A stretch of DNA of 64,000 bases from Streptomyces resistomycificus (GTDB taxonomy: Bacteria; Actinomycetota; Actinomycetes; Streptomycetales; Streptomycetaceae), in the NCBI RefSeq assembly GCF_001514265.1, contig NZ_KQ949006.1:1-64000 (forward strand), written 5' to 3'. The notes below the pieces were generated by a model. It worked only from the letters and a program-made list of their open reading frames with translations, was not told the origin of the DNA and did no database searches. A program made the translations under genes and the position numbers. Of the stretch, positions 43,750 through 52,005 are shown piece by piece (position 1 is the first letter of the stretch; every line of letters starts with the position of its first letter).

Positions 43750-44921
43750 GAGTGGAGGAACTCCCTGTACTCGGTGGGCGCGACGCCCATGGCGGCCCGG
43801 CCGCCGAGCAGGTCGCGGTACACGCCCGCCACCGCCTCGGCCGTGTGCCGCACGTCGTGGGTGGACAGGGCGTGACGGCGCCCCTGGTGGCCGAGCGACT
43901 CGCGCAGCAGCGGGTCGAGCAGCAGCCCCGCGACGGCCCCGGCGAGAGCGGCCGGGTTCTCCGGCGGCACCAGACAGCGCGGGACGAGGCCGGGCGGCAG
44001 GCTCTCCCGGGCGCCATCCACGTCCGTCACCACCACCGGCCGCCCGCACGCCATCGCCTCCAGCGGAGCGAGCGCCATGCCCTCCCAGCGCGACGGCAGG
44101 ACGACCAGGTCGGCGGCCTGGTACCAGGGCAGGGTGTCGGTGACGGCCCCCGCGAACAGCACGGATCCCGGGGCGCGAGTACGCAGTCCGTCCAGGTCCG
44201 GTCCGTCGCCGACCAGCACGAGGCGGGCGTCCGGCACCCGCTGGAGGATCCCCTCCCACGCCCGGAGCAGGACGTCCTGCCCCTTCTGCCGGCACAGCCG
44301 TCCCACACACGCCACCAGCGGCGCCGCGGGATCGACGTCCGGCAGGAGCGCGGTCCGTACCGTGCCGACGGCGGCGGGGTGGAAACGCTCGGTGTCGATG
44401 CCGTTGGGGATGACACTCCACCGCCCGGTCACCCCGGCGCGCACGCCGGTCCTGCGCTCCGCCGCGCTCACGCACACCACCCTGGACGCCCAACGCGCCC
44501 CCCACCGCTCCCACCGCAGCGCCAGCTCGGCGGTGGTCCCGCCGACCGCCTCGAACGACCAGGCGTGCGGCTGGAACACGGTCGGGATCCGCCCCCGCAC
44601 GGCCAGCCGGCCGGCCAGACCGGCCTTCGCGCTGTGCGCGTGCACCAGATCGGGGCGTACGTCCTCGATCACGCGAGCGAGCCGACGTACCTCTCGAACG
44701 AGTGTCGGGCCCGGCGAGCGGGTGGCCGCCCAGTGCCGTACGTCGGCGCCGAGCGCCCGCAGGGCCGGGGCGAGCGGAGCGTTGGGGCAGGCGACCGTGA
44801 CCCGGAGGCCGGCCCGCAGCTGGGCTCGCACCAGGTCCGTCAGCACGCGGGCGACCCCGCCGTCCACGGGCTGGGTGAGATGCAGGACCCGAGGCCGAGG
44901 GTCGGGTGCTGGCTGGTGCAT
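43746..44921 (-). CDS. Glycosyltransferase, GT4 family (first gene of EPS operon)
   Basis: A 391-residue GT-B glycosyltransferase: LHLTQPVDGGVARVLTDLVRAQL at the N-terminus, VIPNGIDTERFHP and VACVGRLCRQKGQDVLLRAW in the middle, and LPSRWEGMALAPLEAMACGRPVV with the donor-site Glu residues. It leads an eight-gene minus-strand operon with overlaps or gaps of at most four bases at most junctions. Confidence 0.88.
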   Translation of the reverse strand: MHQPAPDPRPRVLHLTQPVDGGVARVLTDLVRAQLRAGLRVTVACPNAPLAPALRALGADVRHWAATRSPGPTLVREVRRLARVIEDVRPDLVHAHSAKAGLAGRLAVRGRIPTVFQPHAWSFEAVGGTTAELALRWERWGARWASRVVCVSAAERRTGVRAGVTGRWSVIPNGIDTERFHPAAVGTVRTALLPDVDPAAPLVACVGRLCRQKGQDVLLRAWEGILQRVPDARLVLVGDGPDLDGLRTRAPGSVLFAGAVTDTLPWYQAADLVVLPSRWEGMALAPLEAMACGRPVVVTDVDGARESLPPGLVPRCLVPPENPAALAGAVAGLLLDPLLRESLGHQGRRHALSTHDVRHTAEAVAGVYRDLLGGRAAMGVAPTEYREFLHS

Positions 44922-45288
44922 GCGCGGTTTCCTCGCTCACGGACGGCGCTGGGACGGGCGGGAACGCACCTACGCGCGGGCGTCTACGGCGACGAAGCAC
45001 GCCGGGCCCACGCCGCGTCCCGCTGGGAAACGAGCCGGGAGGCCGGCTGGTCACCACCCGATCGCAGAGCCTTGCCCGGTTCGAACACAGGGGTGCGGCA
45101 GGAGGTCCGCAACTCTAGCCCCTGTCCGCATTTATTCCGAGAAGCCGGATATCTGTGTCGGATTGGTCAACCGGGGTCACTCGTGAGATCACCCCATTGG
45201 CGGCACAACCCGCGTGGGCCGCACGCGTTGACACAGCGCCGGGCATCCCCGCCCGGATGTTTTGGTCAACACCAAGGAGCACTTCTCC
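44922..45288. other. Divergent intergenic region between EPS operon and chaplin
   Basis: No gene seen. The right part (45120-45180) is less GC-rich and should hold the EPS operon promoter; I could not choose boxes with confidence. The BldN-type promoter of the chaplin lies at 45204-45231. Confidence 0.6.
45204..45231 (+). promoter_or_regulatory. BldN-type promoter of chaplin gene
   Basis: CACAAC (45204-45209) and CGTTGA (45226-45231) lie 16 bp apart. The -10 matches the BldN consensus exactly. The leader is about 50 nt. Confidence 0.75.
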
Positions 45289-45528
45289 ATGTCGCGTATC
45301 GCGAAGGGCCTGGCCCTGACCACCGTTGCGGCCGCCGCCGTTGCGGGCACCGCCGGCATCGCCACCGCCGACAGCGGCGCGCAGGGCGCTGCCGCTCACT
45401 CCCCGGGCGTGCTGTCGGGCAACGTCGTCCAGGTTCCGGTCCACATTCCGGTCAACGTCTGCGGCAACACCGTCAACGTCATCGGTCTGCTGAACCCCGC
45501 GTTCGGCAACGAGTGCGAGAACGACTGA
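45289..45528 (+). CDS. chpF: Short chaplin (ChpF by position)
   Basis: A 79-residue short chaplin: a signal peptide ending ATA, then DSGAQGAAAHSPGVLSGN, VVQVPVHIPVNVCGNTVNV and GLLNPAFGNECEND with both cysteines. The start at 45289 follows AAGGAG; an ATG nine codons earlier would not give a normal signal peptide. The neighbourhood matches chpF of S. coelicolor. Confidence 0.9.
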   Translation: MSRIAKGLALTTVAAAAVAGTAGIATADSGAQGAAAHSPGVLSGNVVQVPVHIPVNVCGNTVNVIGLLNPAFGNECEND

Positions 45529-45867
45529 CGTCGGCTCGAACCCCCCTTTACCGGCCGCCCTCCCGTGGTTCTTCCTCGGGAGGGCGGCCGGTTCGCGTGC
45601 TGATCGCCTCGCCCGACCGGGGTGGCGCTCGAGAGGAACCCGGCCGGCCCGGGTGTCCCGTCGGCGTCCCGTGGGCCCGTCCCCGACACGGACACGCCTC
45701 TCGCCCAGGCGCCGCCCTCGCAGCCCGATGAGCCGGGTCTACCGGCGAACCGACCCGGGCGGGTCGCGGAAACCTTCCGCGTTCGGGGTTTCCGCCCAGG
45801 CCGGGGCTCGTTAGGCACGGCGTCAGAATTTCCTCTGGTGGCGTGAGCCGCCGAAGAAAGGAACACG
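45529..45867. other. Gap between chaplin and small secreted protein
   Basis: Beyond the terminator at 45550-45592 the stretch has no gene I can support. It must contain the promoter of the next gene; no known box was found. Confidence 0.5.
45550..45592 (+). terminator. Strong terminator after chaplin gene
   Basis: A perfect 16-bp stem (ACCGGCCGCCCTCCCG and complement) with an 11-nt loop, 22 nt after the stop codon. Confidence 0.88.
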
Positions 45868-46155
45868 ATGAAGTCCCTGAAGGCTGCCGCTGTAGTTGCC
45901 GGTTCCATGGTCCTCGCCGGTGTCGCCGCGCCCGCGTTCGCCCACGACACCGCCGACCTCACGCCCACCAGCCTCAACGGCGCCGTGGACACGCTCGCCA
46001 AGGGCGGCCTCGAGCCCACCGACGTGATGCCGCTGCAGCACCAGTCGGACGCGCTCGACACCGAGAACAAGGACTCGGTGCTCAGCACGGTCAAGGGTGC
46101 GACCACCACGCTGAACTCCAGTGGGCTTCTCGGCGGACTTCCGCTGCAGAGCTGA
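45868..46155 (+). CDS. Small secreted protein of unknown function
   Basis: A 95-residue protein with a clear signal peptide (MKSLKAAAVVAGSMVLAGVAAPAFA) and a mature part without cysteines (HDTADLTPTSLNGAVDTLAK...LLGGLPLQS). A strong GAAAGGA site precedes the ATG. I recognise no domain. Its place among chaplin genes suggests a surface or matrix role, which is only inference. Confidence 0.8.
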   Translation: MKSLKAAAVVAGSMVLAGVAAPAFAHDTADLTPTSLNGAVDTLAKGGLEPTDVMPLQHQSDALDTENKDSVLSTVKGATTTLNSSGLLGGLPLQS

Positions 46156-46177
46156 CGTATCCCGGAGCTCTCGCGGC

Positions 46178-46212
46178 AAGGGCCGATTCCGTGTCGTACG
46201 GAACCGGCCCTT
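46178..46212 (+). terminator. Terminator after small secreted protein
   Basis: The stem AAGGGCCG-A-TTCCGT pairs with its complement around a 5-nt loop, with one internal mismatch. Confidence 0.8.
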
Positions 46213-46319
46213 CGTGCTGTTCGAGGCGCATCCCTCGTTCGTGTGGTCGGGTCGGGGGCAATCGCCCGGTCGGGTGAGAACACGACCGGCCCATTCCGGC
46301 GCGTCGGTAAGGTCGCGCG

Positions 46320-46817
46320 GTGACCTCAACCCGAAGCGAAACCCGCCCTTTCCACGCCCCCGACCTGGGCACGCTCGTCGTGATGGCCTGGAGCGGCGAA
46401 GCCCCCGACGGCGACATGCCCTACCTCCTCGCCTACTCACTCGGGGACGGCGCGAACGGTCCGGAGGCCTCGACGGCCGCCGTCGAAGCGCTGCTGGAGA
46501 ACAACGGCATGCCCGTCGGCGGCGACCTCGTCGACGGCAACGCCCGGCCCAGCCTGCCGGTCAGCCTGCTCGTCGAGGCCGGCACGGCCGTCGTCAACAT
46601 GCCGGGCTTCAACGCCCAGTGCACCCCGCCCCCGGAGTGGCTCGCGGCCGTCGGCGAACGCGGCTTCGCCTACTTCGTGTTCACCACCCGCCCCTGGCCC
46701 GAGGCCGAGCCGGGCAAGCCCGTCGAGCCGGAGGCGCTGGCCGCCTTCGCGGGCGCCGACGACACCCTGAACGCGGCGGCGCACCTCGTGCTGCCGGCCC
46801 GCAGCCTGCGCGGCTGA
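46320..46817 (+). CDS. DUF5949 family protein
   Basis: A 165-residue soluble protein with GTLVVMAWSGEAPDGDMPYLLAYSLGDG near the start, matching from memory the Streptomyces DUF5949 family. No signal peptide and no catalytic motif known to me. The GTG start has only a weak AAGG site. It overlaps the next gene by one base (TGATG). Confidence 0.65.
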   Translation: MTSTRSETRPFHAPDLGTLVVMAWSGEAPDGDMPYLLAYSLGDGANGPEASTAAVEALLENNGMPVGGDLVDGNARPSLPVSLLVEAGTAVVNMPGFNAQCTPPPEWLAAVGERGFAYFVFTTRPWPEAEPGKPVEPEALAAFAGADDTLNAAAHLVLPARSLRG

Positions 46818-47422
46818 TGGCCGAGGCCGCGGGACTGCGGGCGCGGACCGCCGGCTCCGGCCGGGGGCTCGCCCTGCTGCTGGTGGTCACGGGAGCGGCC
46901 GGACTACTGGCCTCCTGGGTCATCACCCTCGACAAGTTCAAGCTGTTGGAGGACCCGGACTTCACCCCGGGCTGCAGTCTGAACCCGGTGGTGTCCTGCG
47001 GCAGCGTCATGAAGAGCGACCAGGCCGAGGTCTTCGGCTTCCCCAACCCGATGCTGGGCCTGGTCGCCTACGGCATCGTGGTCTGCGTCGGCATGAGCCT
47101 GCTGGCCGGTGCGGCCTTCCCGCGCTGGTACTGGCTGACCCTCGACGCCGGCTGCCTGTTCGGCGTCGGGTTCGTGTCCTGGCTGCAGTTCGAGTCGCTG
47201 TACCGGATCAACGCGCTGTGCCTGTGGTGCTGTCTCGCGTGGATCGCCACGATCCTCGTGTTCTGGTACGTGACCTCGTTCGCCGTACGGCGTGAGTTCC
47301 TGCCCGCGCCACCCTGGTTGCGGTCGTTCCTGGACGAATTCACCTGGGTGCCGCCGGTGTTGCACCTCGGCGTCGTCGGCATGCTCGTGCTGACCCGTTG
47401 GTGGGACTTCTGGACGAGCTGA
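46817..47422 (+). CDS. Vitamin K epoxide reductase (VKOR) family protein
   Basis: A 201-residue membrane protein with about five hydrophobic segments. VKOR features are the loop cysteines in PGCSLNPVVSCGSVMKS and the redox CxxC in NALCLWCCLAW. Bacterial VKOR passes electrons from DsbA-like proteins to quinones, driving disulfide formation outside the membrane. Chaplins and rodlins here each carry two cysteines, so this enzyme may help fold them; that link is inference. Its ATG overlaps the DUF5949 stop. Confidence 0.87.
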   Translation: MAEAAGLRARTAGSGRGLALLLVVTGAAGLLASWVITLDKFKLLEDPDFTPGCSLNPVVSCGSVMKSDQAEVFGFPNPMLGLVAYGIVVCVGMSLLAGAAFPRWYWLTLDAGCLFGVGFVSWLQFESLYRINALCLWCCLAWIATILVFWYVTSFAVRREFLPAPPWLRSFLDEFTWVPPVLHLGVVGMLVLTRWWDFWTS

Positions 47423-47539
47423 CCGCCGTACGTCGTACTACTGCGGCAGTCGGGGGAATCTTGCGCTGGTGACCGCCCCGGGATCGTTACGCGGTCAGGA
47501 CGTTGAGCACCCCGATTCCTGAAAGGGACCGTACCTGAC

Positions 47540-48055
47540 ATGAAGTCGACCACCCGAGGAACCCTTGCCGCCGTCATCACGGGCGTCGCGGCCGCGGTGG
47601 GGGCCACCGCGACCCCCGCCGCAGCGGTGGACACGGTCCCCGTCCCGGTGCCGCTGGAGGGCGTCGAGCACTCCCTCAACATGGAGCTGCCCAAGCTCGG
47701 CGGGGAGATCCCGCTGCTGACGCCGGGCGTGCCCGAGGGGCCGCGGTACGTCGAGGGGCGCCTCATCCCGGATCGTGTGATCCCGCAGCTGCCGGTCAGC
47801 GGCGCGCTGCCCGGCGCCGGCCTGCGGGCCCCGCTGCCGCACCTCCTCGGTGACGACTTCGACCACGTCGGCGTCGACGCGCCCGCCTCCGACCTGCGCA
47901 CCCTGGCGCCGGGCCTGACCCTGGACGCCCCGCTGACCCCGCCCAACCCCGACAACTTCGGTCTGCCCGAGCCGAAGCTGCCGCAGGTCGGCCTGCTCGC
48001 GCCGGTGCTGCGGACCGTGCCGGGGGCCGACCTGGGGACGGGTCCCGGCCTGTAG
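47540..48055 (+). CDS. Secreted protein of unknown function, Pro/Leu-rich
   Basis: A 171-residue protein with a signal peptide ending ATPAAA. The mature part is rich in Pro, Leu and Gly (VPVPVPLEGVEHSLNMELPKL...LPGAGLRAPLPHLLGD), without cysteines. A GAAAGGGA site lies before the ATG. No domain recognised. Confidence 0.75.
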   Translation: MKSTTRGTLAAVITGVAAAVGATATPAAAVDTVPVPVPLEGVEHSLNMELPKLGGEIPLLTPGVPEGPRYVEGRLIPDRVIPQLPVSGALPGAGLRAPLPHLLGDDFDHVGVDAPASDLRTLAPGLTLDAPLTPPNPDNFGLPEPKLPQVGLLAPVLRTVPGADLGTGPGL

Positions 48056-48093
48056 CGACGGAGCGCCGCACCGGCCGCGTCGGCCGTGGGGAC

Positions 48094-48127
48094 AGGGCCC
48101 GGGACCGTGTGCGGCGGACCGGGCCCT
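48094..48127 (+). terminator. Probable terminator
   Basis: The 9-bp stem AGGGCCCGG and its complement are separated by 16 nt, downstream of the secreted protein and before melC1. Confidence 0.6.
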
Positions 48128-48232
48128 TCGGCTGTCCGGACCGGATGTTCATCTCTTGGGCCGCCGGACGGTGACCGGGCGGGCCGCCGGGCGGTTACCG
48201 GTGCAGAAAGCCGAACCGGACGAGGAGCAGAC

Positions 48233-48727
48233 ATGGTCGTGAGCGCAGGCGGAGTGCCGGTGGGTGCGGAACCCTCAGCGACGAGCGCGGTGAGAGGCGG
48301 CCCCGTGCGCGGAAGCCGACGGGACCTGCTGCGCGGGCTGCTCGCCCCCGCCGTCGCGCTGGCACTCACCCCGATCGTCGCGGCCTCCCGACCGCTCCGC
48401 GCCGACGGGCCGCCCGCCGACCTCGCCTTCGACGAGACCTACCGGGGCCGCCACATCCGAGGCGTGCGGACCTCCGCGACGGCCGCGGGACGCGCCTTCG
48501 AGGGCGACCGGTGGCACGTCACCGTGGACGGCCGGCCCCTGCACCTGATGCGCCGCGCCGACGGCACCTGGCTGAGCATGGTCGACCACTACCGGTCGTA
48601 CGCCACGCCGCTGGAGGCCGCCCGCGCGGCCGTCGACGAGCTGGGCCCGGGGCAGCGGCTGCGCGCCCCCGGGATGACCGGGGGACCTGAAGGGGGCATG
48701 GGGGGACACCATGGCGTACACGCGTAA
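48233..48727 (+). CDS. melC1: Tyrosinase co-factor/chaperone MelC1
   Basis: A 164-residue MelC1-type caddie protein with a twin-arginine signal (GSRRDLLRGLLAPAVALAL). The mature domain (YRGRHIRG, FEGDRWHVTVDGRPLHLMRRADG, MVDHYRSYATPLEAARAAVDEL) matches the family that loads copper into MelC2 and carries it out through the Tat pathway. A His/Gly-rich tail (GGMGGHHGVHA) may bind copper. A GAGGAG site sets the start. It overlaps melC2 by 17 nt. Confidence 0.9.
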   Translation: MVVSAGGVPVGAEPSATSAVRGGPVRGSRRDLLRGLLAPAVALALTPIVAASRPLRADGPPADLAFDETYRGRHIRGVRTSATAAGRAFEGDRWHVTVDGRPLHLMRRADGTWLSMVDHYRSYATPLEAARAAVDELGPGQRLRAPGMTGGPEGGMGGHHGVHA

Positions 48728-49577
48728 GGACGTCAGCACGCTGACCGCCGCCGAGAAACGGCGGTTCGTGAAGGCGCTGCTGGAGATCAAACGCCGCGGC
48801 GAGTACGACGAGTTCGTGCGGATGCACATCGAGTACTACGTAGCCGACGGCGAGGGCGAACTGCGTACGGCCCACATGACGCCGTCGTTCCTGCCCTGGC
48901 ACCGGCAGTTCCTGCTGGACCTGGAGCGGGCGCTGCGCAAGGTGGACCCGTCGGTGAGCGTGCCCTACTGGGACTGGACGAAGGACCGCACGAAATCCTC
49001 CGCGCCCTGGACCAGGGACCTGCTCGGCGGTGACGGACGGCGCTCGGACCGGCAGGTGACGACCGGGCCGTTCGCCTACAAGGAGGGCAACTGGACCCTC
49101 AAGGAGGGCGTCACCGACGGGGAGTTCCTCACCCGGGACCTCGGACGGGCCCGCGACCCCATGGCCCTGCCGACGAAGAGCGAGCTGGAGTGGGCCCTGA
49201 AGGACCCCCTCTACGACGTCTCGCCCTGGGACTCCACGGTCACCAGGGGGTTCCGCAACAAGCTGGAGGGGTGGGGCACCGGGCGGGGCAGCGCCGCCTG
49301 GCGCAACCACAACCGGGTGCACCGCTGGGTCGGCGGCGTCATGGTCGGCGGGGCCTCCGTGAACGACCCCGTCTTCTGGCTGCACCACGCCTTCGTCGAC
49401 CTGTGCTGGTCCCGCTGGCAGCGTCGGCACCGCGAGCACCGCTACCTGCCCGCGAAGCCGCCCGGGCCGGGCAGCGACCAGCGCGGCCGGATCGTCGCCC
49501 GGCACCAGAAGCTGCCGCCGTGGGACGTCACGCCGGACGAGCTGGAGGACCACGGGCGGATCTACCGGTACGCCTGA
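48711..49577 (+). CDS. melC2: Tyrosinase MelC2
   Basis: A 288-residue type 3 copper monooxygenase that makes dopaquinone for melanin. CuA histidines are in RMHIEYY, TAHMTPSF and LPWHRQF; CuB histidines are in NHNRVHRWVGG and FWLHHAFVD. The YWDWTKDRT motif is typical. The protein has no signal peptide, so it leaves with MelC1 on the Tat pathway. CuA differs slightly from the common form (MHIEYY for THNEF). A shared bidirectional terminator follows. Confidence 0.92.
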   Translation: MAYTRKDVSTLTAAEKRRFVKALLEIKRRGEYDEFVRMHIEYYVADGEGELRTAHMTPSFLPWHRQFLLDLERALRKVDPSVSVPYWDWTKDRTKSSAPWTRDLLGGDGRRSDRQVTTGPFAYKEGNWTLKEGVTDGEFLTRDLGRARDPMALPTKSELEWALKDPLYDVSPWDSTVTRGFRNKLEGWGTGRGSAAWRNHNRVHRWVGGVMVGGASVNDPVFWLHHAFVDLCWSRWQRRHREHRYLPAKPPGPGSDQRGRIVARHQKLPPWDVTPDELEDHGRIYRYA

Positions 49578-49598
49578 GCCGGCTGGAGCCGGACGCGC

Positions 49599-49632
49599 GA
49601 GAGCCCCGGCGCTCGGAGGTGCCGGGGCTCTC
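49599..49632. terminator. Bidirectional terminator between melC2 and chaplin
   Basis: A perfect 12-bp stem (GAGAGCCCCGGC and complement) with a 10-nt loop separates these two convergent genes. Confidence 0.87.
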
Positions 49633-49650
49633 TGGTGTGCGTGCGGTGGG

Positions 49651-49959
49651 TCAGCCGCCGTAGCCGTTGCCGTTGCCGTGGCCGTGACCACCCGGGCCGG
49701 GGTGGCCGGCCTTGCTGTCGTCGACGTTGGCGCACTGGTTGCCGAACGCCGGGTTGAGCAGGCCGATCACGTTGACCGTGTTCCCGCACACGTTGACCGG
49801 CACGTGGATCGGGACCTGGACGACGTTGCCCGACAGGACGCCGGGGGAGCCGATGGCGGCGGCCTCGGCTCCCGCGTCCGCCATGGCCATGCCGGCGCCA
49901 CTGATGACCACGGCACCGGTGCCGAGGACCACTCCGGCTGCCTTCGCGATGCGAGACAT
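49651..49959 (-). CDS. chpG: Chaplin with Gly/His-rich tail (ChpG by position)
   Basis: A 102-residue chaplin. A signal peptide (MSRIAKAAGVVLGTGAVVISG region) is followed by the chaplin domain (SPGVLSGNVVQVPIHVPVN, VCGNTVNVIGLL, NPAFGNQCANV). It then has an unusual tail, DDSKAGHPGPGGHGHGNGNG, beyond the normal end. GGAG lies before the ATG at 49959. The position beside melC matches chpG of S. coelicolor. Confidence 0.88.
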   Translation of the reverse strand: MSRIAKAAGVVLGTGAVVISGAGMAMADAGAEAAAIGSPGVLSGNVVQVPIHVPVNVCGNTVNVIGLLNPAFGNQCANVDDSKAGHPGPGGHGHGNGNGYGG

Positions 49960-50017
49960 CACGTTCTCCTTCTGACTCGGTGAGTACGGCGGCATGACGT
50001 GCCGTCGCACTTCCCGT

Positions 50018-50045
50018 TCAACGCCTCGGCCCACCCCTGGTAACG
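50018..50045 (-). promoter_or_regulatory. BldN-type promoter of chaplin gene
   Basis: On the minus strand, CGTTAC (50040-50045) and CGTTGA (50018-50023) lie 16 bp apart, the closest match in the window to CGTAAC-16-CGTTGA. The leader is about 52 nt. Confidence 0.78.
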
Positions 50046-50167
50046 GCAGTCGTGGGCGGATCACCCTTTTTGAACAGGGAATCGGCCGCGGACGGGGGGA
50101 GGGGGCGCGCCCCGGGCGGCGGGAAAATGGCTTTGATCGGGTCGCGGCCGTTCTCTAGCCTCCCGTC

Positions 50168-50761
50168 ATGGAATTCGACCGAACGACCCTGGCCCGACTG
50201 TTCGCCGAGGAGAGCCGGGTGCGGGTCTTCGCGGCCGTGGCCCTGGGGGCGCGGGGCCCGGCGGAGGTGGCCCGGGCGGCCGGCCTGTCCACGAAGGAGA
50301 CCGCCCTCGCGCTGTTGCGGCTGCGTGAGCAGGGTGTCATCACGGCGGGGGACGACGGGGCACTGCGGGTGGCGTACGACCTGTTCAAGGAGCAGGCGCG
50401 GGCGGCCGTGCGCCGACAGGCGGAGCAGGCGGAGGTGGGGCGGGCGGAGGTGGAGCCGGTCGGTGGGGACGAGCGCACCGACATGATCCTGCGGACCTTC
50501 GTCCGGCAGGGCCGACTGCTCAGGCTGCCCGCGCAGTGGACCCGCAAGAAGCTGGTGCTGCGGTACATCGCCGAGCAGACCTTCGAGCCGGGCATCGAGT
50601 ACCCCGAGCGGATCGTCAACGAGAAGCTGCGGGCCTGGAGCGAGGGCGGCGAGACCGACCATGTGACGCTCCGGCGCTATCTGGTGGACCTGCACGAGCT
50701 GCGCCGCGACGAGGGGATCTACCGGCGACCGGTTTCGGTGGCCGGGGCCGACGTCGTCTGA
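50168..50761 (+). CDS. DUF2087 transcriptional regulator
   Basis: A 197-residue protein. An N-terminal winged-helix (LFAEESRVRVFAAVALGARGPAEVARAAGLSTKETALALLRL) resembles ArsR-type regulators. The C-terminal DUF2087 domain is clear (RKKLVLRYIAEQTFEPGIEYPERIVNEKL...DHVTLRRYLVDL). Targets are not known. Confidence 0.85.
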   Translation: MEFDRTTLARLFAEESRVRVFAAVALGARGPAEVARAAGLSTKETALALLRLREQGVITAGDDGALRVAYDLFKEQARAAVRRQAEQAEVGRAEVEPVGGDERTDMILRTFVRQGRLLRLPAQWTRKKLVLRYIAEQTFEPGIEYPERIVNEKLRAWSEGGETDHVTLRRYLVDLHELRRDEGIYRRPVSVAGADVV

Positions 50762-50809
50762 CGTGGGCGAGTGCGTCCGCCGGGGCCGTCGACCGCCGGC
50801 GGCCCGCTG

Positions 50810-51769
50810 TCACGGCAGTCGTCGGACGGGCGAACCCGCCAGGAACGCCTGGATGTTCTCGACCGCCTGCCCGTAGTACGTGCGGTAGTTGGCCTGCGAG
50901 ACATAGCCGAGGTGGGGCGTGGCGAGCAGGCGGGGGGCCGTGCGCATCGGGTGGTCGGCGGGGAGGGGCTCGGTGTCGAAGACGTCGACTCCCGCGCCGG
51001 CGATACGGCCTTCGACGAGGGCGGCGAGCAGGGCGTCCTGGTCGACGATCGCGGAACGCGAGGTGTTGACCAGGTAGGCGGTCGGTTTGAGGAGGGCGAG
51101 TTCGGCGGGGCCGAGCAGGCCCCGGGTGCGGTCGCCGAGCGCGAGATGGATCGACACGAAGTCGCTCTGGGAGAGCAACTCCTCCTTGGAGGCGGCGAGT
51201 TCGACGCCCACCTCGTCGGCCCGCTCCTGGCTGAGGTGCCGGCTCCAGGCGCCCACCCGCATGCCGAAGGCGAGGCCGACCTGGGCCACCCGGCTGCCGA
51301 TCTTGCCGAGACCGAGAAGGCCCAGGCGGCGGCCGTGCAGGTCGGCGCCGACCGTCTGCTGCCAGGGACCGCCGGAGCGCAGGGCGTTGCTCTCCTCGAC
51401 GATCCCGCGGGCCAGGCCGAGCAGCAGGGCCCAGGTCAGTTCGACGGGTGGCGTGGAGGAACTCGCCGTACCGCACACGGTGACGCCGTGAGCCTCGGCG
51501 GCCGCGTAGTCGATGACCGTGTTGCGCATACCGGAGGCGACGAGCAGCTTCAGCCGGGGCAGGCGGGCGAACAGCGAGGCCGGGAAGGGCACGCGTTCGC
51601 GCAGGGTGACCACGATGTCGACGTCGGCCAGGGCCGCGGCGAGGGCGTCCTCGCCGGCGAGGTGCTCGCGCAGCGCGACGACCTCCACGTCCTCCTCGAC
51701 CGCAGACCAGTCGGCGGATCCGGCCGCCGCCCCCTGGAAGTCGTCCAGCACCGCACAGCGAAGTCGCAC
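50810..51769 (-). CDS. D-2-hydroxyacid dehydrogenase family protein
   Basis: A 319-residue NAD-dependent dehydrogenase. The nucleotide site is LGLLGLGKIGSRVAQVGLAFGM, and the catalytic Arg/Glu/His set is in LVNTSRSAIVDQ, GVDVFDTEPL and ATPHLGYVSQ. The substrate is unknown. The GTG at 51769 has a GGAGAG site seven bases ahead; the frame is open further upstream but without protein-like content. Confidence 0.88.
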   Translation of the reverse strand: MRLRCAVLDDFQGAAAGSADWSAVEEDVEVVALREHLAGEDALAAALADVDIVVTLRERVPFPASLFARLPRLKLLVASGMRNTVIDYAAAEAHGVTVCGTASSSTPPVELTWALLLGLARGIVEESNALRSGGPWQQTVGADLHGRRLGLLGLGKIGSRVAQVGLAFGMRVGAWSRHLSQERADEVGVELAASKEELLSQSDFVSIHLALGDRTRGLLGPAELALLKPTAYLVNTSRSAIVDQDALLAALVEGRIAGAGVDVFDTEPLPADHPMRTAPRLLATPHLGYVSQANYRTYYGQAVENIQAFLAGSPVRRLP

Positions 51770-52005
51770 GTCGTCTCTCCCCTTGTCGCCGGTTACGTGA
51801 CCGTACACGGACACCCTGAGCGGGCCGTCCGCGCGGCGGGGGTCCGACCGCCCGTACGTGACGGCGTGCCGAGCGCCTCCCATGGGCGTAGCGTCCTCAT
51901 AGTGGCGCGAACGGGTACGTCCGGCGTGCGCGCGCCGCATCCACAGGGGAGCGGAGGGCAGCCCCGGCCGTCCGCGGAAGTCTCCCGCGATGCTGGAGGT
52001 GCCTC

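Noticed and set aside
45160..45183. Hairpin near GGGGTCAC in the EPS-chaplin gap
   Set aside because: Only five pairs form cleanly; it is too weak to call.
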